Assembly: GCF_009755275.1 (NCBI RefSeq) | Contig: NZ_WQLA01000003.1 | Location: 665,310-729,309 of the forward strand | Source of the DNA: Mucilaginibacter aquatilis | GTDB lineage: Bacteria; Bacteroidota; Bacteroidia; Sphingobacteriales; Sphingobacteriaceae | Direction of reading: 5' to 3' | DNA: 64,000 nt | Shown here: in pieces, positions 62,575 through 64,000 of the stretch | Layout of the letters: each line of letters opens with the position of its first letter | Position numbering within the stretch: the stretch's first letter is position 1 | The notes under the pieces: model-generated | Database searches by the model: none | What the model was told of the DNA's origin: nothing | What the model saw: the letters and a program-made list of their open reading frames with translations, nothing else | Made by a program: the position numbers and the translations under genes

Positions 62575-63414
62575 ATGAAAACAAATAAAGTATGGTTTAT
62601 TACAGGTGCTTCTAAAGGTTTTGGTTTAAGCCTGGTAAAACAATTACTAGCACAAGGGCAGCCCGTAGCGGCTACCTCCCGTAATATAGATGATCTTAAA
62701 CAGGCAGTTGGTTCCAACTCATCACTGTTTTTACCCTTACAGGTGGAACTGGCAAATGAGGAAAGCGTAAAAAACGCTATTGTTGAAACGCATAATACCT
62801 TTGGCCGCATTGATGTTGTGGTTAATAACGCCGGATACGGTATTGGGGGAAGTATTGAGGAACTAACCGATGAAGAAACCCGCCACAGTTTTGATGTAAA
62901 TGTATTTGGTACATTGAATGTAATACGTAAGGTAATGCCTTATCTGCGCGAGCAAAAATCCGGTCACATTATAAATTTATCTTCGATAGCCGGAATTGCG
63001 CCGGGCATGGGTTGGGCGGTATATGCGGCTGCTAAGTTTTCAGTAATTGGCTTATCGGAGGTATTGTGGCAGGATGTTAAAGATTTTGGCATCAATGTAA
63101 CAGTTGTAGCTCCGGGTGCATTTCGTACCAGCTTTTTAACGCCCGAATCGTTGGTGCTGGCCAAAAACCCTATTGATGAATACACTGCGGTACGTGATGT
63201 ACACGCAAGGTATTTGCAAATGGATGGTAAGCAAGCCGGTGATCCGGAGAAGGGTGCAAAAGCTTTAATTGACCTTGCTTACGAGGAACACCCTCCGCTT
63301 TACCTACTGTTAGGAAGCGATGCGTATGACCGTGCTATGTCTAAGCTTGAACAGCTTGAGAAAGAATTTAGACTTAATGAGGAGCTAAGTAAGTCAATGG
63401 CCTACCACGGCTAA
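62575..63414 (+). CDS. Short-chain dehydrogenase/reductase (SDR)
   Basis: The 279-residue SDR has TGASKGFGLSLVKQL at the cofactor site, VVVNNAGYGIGG, the catalytic Ser in NLSSIAGIAPG, YAAAKFSVIGLSEVL (YxxxK) and a longer C-terminal region (GDPEKGAKALIDLAYEEHPP). The Arg after the second strand (ATSRN) suggests NADP preference. It is common in Bacteroidota under AraC-type regulators. Substrate unknown. Confidence 0.92.
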   Translation: MKTNKVWFITGASKGFGLSLVKQLLAQGQPVAATSRNIDDLKQAVGSNSSLFLPLQVELANEESVKNAIVETHNTFGRIDVVVNNAGYGIGGSIEELTDEETRHSFDVNVFGTLNVIRKVMPYLREQKSGHIINLSSIAGIAPGMGWAVYAAAKFSVIGLSEVLWQDVKDFGINVTVVAPGAFRTSFLTPESLVLAKNPIDEYTAVRDVHARYLQMDGKQAGDPEKGAKALIDLAYEEHPPLYLLLGSDAYDRAMSKLEQLEKEFRLNEELSKSMAYHG

Positions 63415-63457
63415 AACGCGTTGAACTTCTACTAAATGCAACCATCTCTTATAATTT

Positions 63458-63574
63458 ATGATGAAATTTGAAATTTGTTTATTGCTGCTTGATGTACTGC
63501 GCATTGGGCTGGCGTTATCATTGAGCTACTACTTTGTAAGAAATGTCCTCAGCAAAATTGAAGCAGAATACTAA
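63458..63574 (+). CDS. Possible 38-residue single-TM protein
   Basis: An ATG at 63458 opens a frame coding a short protein with one hydrophobic helix (FEICLLLLDVLRIGLALSL) followed by YYFVRNVLSKIEAEY. It lies 43 bases after the SDR and a strong terminator follows it directly, which argues that it is transcribed with the SDR. No homologue is known to me. Confidence 0.4.
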   Translation: MMKFEICLLLLDVLRIGLALSLSYYFVRNVLSKIEAEY

Positions 63575-63586
63575 AGAGGTAGTGCG

Positions 63587-63618
63587 GCAAAGGCCAATCA
63601 GTTGTGATTGGCCTTTGC
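63587..63618 (+). terminator. Intrinsic terminator after the SDR and small ORF
   Basis: Perfect 14-bp stem GCAAAGGCCAATCA / TGATTGGCCTTTGC with GTTG loop, 12 bases after the small ORF stop. Confidence 0.8.
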
Positions 63619-63623
63619 TATAT

Positions 63624-63655
63624 AAAAAACGGCCGTTTGAATAATCAAACGACCG
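63624..63655 (-). terminator. Intrinsic terminator of the edge gene
   Basis: On the minus strand the 10-bp stem CGGTCGTTTG / CAAACGGCCG (one G-U) is followed by a T-run. It lies downstream of the gene at 63711. Confidence 0.75.
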
Positions 63656-63710
63656 CTACATTACATATGAAAACTTAATAGGGAACTTGTTTGGGCTTTG
63701 TCAACTGCAG

Positions 63711-64000
63711 TTATTCTCTGCTGGCCAGTACCTGTGCTGGTGTGCTTTGAGCTGGTTCAGCTTGCATACCGGCAAAGATCACACCCTCGGTGTAGGCATG
63801 GCCTTTGATGCTCATGGTACTGGTGCCTTTTGCTAAGGCTGATACCACTACCTGGTAACCTTGTGCACTTACTGACTTTTGTGCTGCTGCTAAAGTGAAT
63901 GCGTTGTTTGCCTTGGCTACCATTTCGCTGTACATACCTTCATGTTGCATGTAAAAGCTGTGGAAAGCAGCCTCTTTGTAAAAGCTCTCCAGTAACGAGC
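63711..64000 (-). CDS. Partial unidentified protein cut by the right edge
   Basis: The frame is open from the stop at 63711 to the window end at 64000, so the ATG at 63950 need not be the start. The visible 95-residue C-terminal part begins SLLESFYKEAAFHSFYMQHE and contains AKGTSTMSIKGHAYTEG and a Gln/Pro-rich end QAEPAQSTPAQVLASRE. No family recognised. It is the 3' end of a longer gene. Confidence 0.6.
   Translation of the reverse strand, partial: SLLESFYKEAAFHSFYMQHEGMYSEMVAKANNAFTLAAAQKSVSAQGYQVVVSALAKGTSTMSIKGHAYTEGVIFAGMQAEPAQSTPAQVLASRE

Noticed and set aside
1..64000. CRISPR array or insertion sequence
   Set aside because: No regularly spaced identical repeats, transposase motifs or terminal inverted repeats with target duplications were seen.

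Overview
The window looks like chromosome from a member of the Bacteroidota, most likely the Sphingobacteriaceae and Mucilaginibacter- or Pedobacter-like. This is inferred from gene content and signals: moderate GC, promoter boxes of the TTTG / TAnnTTTG type, SusC/BtuB-style receptors with surface lipoproteins, two TPR-histidine kinases of Bacteroidota type, GH130 and GH28 enzymes, DUF421 proteins, and CMP-KDO synthesis for LPS. No species can be named from sequence alone.

Layout. 1-123 is the tail of a class III aminotransferase. 415-5256 is a glycan locus: a GT4 enzyme fused to a toroid-like domain, a second GT4, and a convergent GH130 enzyme behind a shared terminator. 5446-7504 carries a DUF58 protein, thioredoxin with a canonical promoter, and a sugar O-acetyltransferase. 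7529-9127 is an AT-rich foreign-looking pair, a three-Cys Gp37/Gp68 (DUF5131) protein and its partner TcmP, with tcmP broken by a frameshift. 9205-13527 is housekeeping: gatC, plsC, trpS, deoxynucleoside kinase, kdsB, RluA-type pseudouridine synthase. 13640-19220 is a complete cobalamin-riboswitch operon: promoter, riboswitch, BtuB-like receptor, two BtuG-like propeller lipoproteins and a third uncharacterised surface lipoprotein. 19324-24006 is a single 1560-residue DUF4011/SF1 helicase/nuclease/DUF3320 protein, a defence candidate, separated by a gene-free stretch from tRNA-Leu(CAA). 24578-29094 holds hscB, DoxX, a VOC protein lacking a normal start codon, a CPA1 antiporter with a small membrane protein, and an SDR. 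29359-35683 is a tripartite RND efflux operon preceded by a His-rich secreted protein. 35796-39298 holds a small unknown protein, an IPT/TIG lipoprotein plus beta-barrel operon, and a CinA-type amidohydrolase. 39512-44436 has a small membrane protein with an unusual leader, an orphan PAS kinase, two membrane proteins, and two tandem DUF421 proteins with zinc-ribbon tails. 44555-51554 has a GH28 enzyme, an IGHMBP2-like helicase, a TPR protein, riboflavin synthase and an ada/alkB DNA alkylation repair pair. 51886-60139 has a motif-degenerate DEAD-box protein, two TPR histidine kinases, an AI-2E transporter and an OYE-family reductase. 60352-63414 has an AraC regulator with a dense TTTGCAA array, a YhdH-type reductase and an SDR whose promoter repeats a 15-mer from the AraC promoter. 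The right edge cuts an unidentified gene.

Most promising for novelty are the B12 operon with its third lipoprotein, the stand-alone helicase-nuclease, the broken TcmP/three-Cys pair, the GT4-toroid/GH130 locus, and the AraC operator array. No CRISPR array, insertion sequence, integrase, rRNA gene or replication origin was seen. Domain names come from recognition of motifs by eye; no database search was run.
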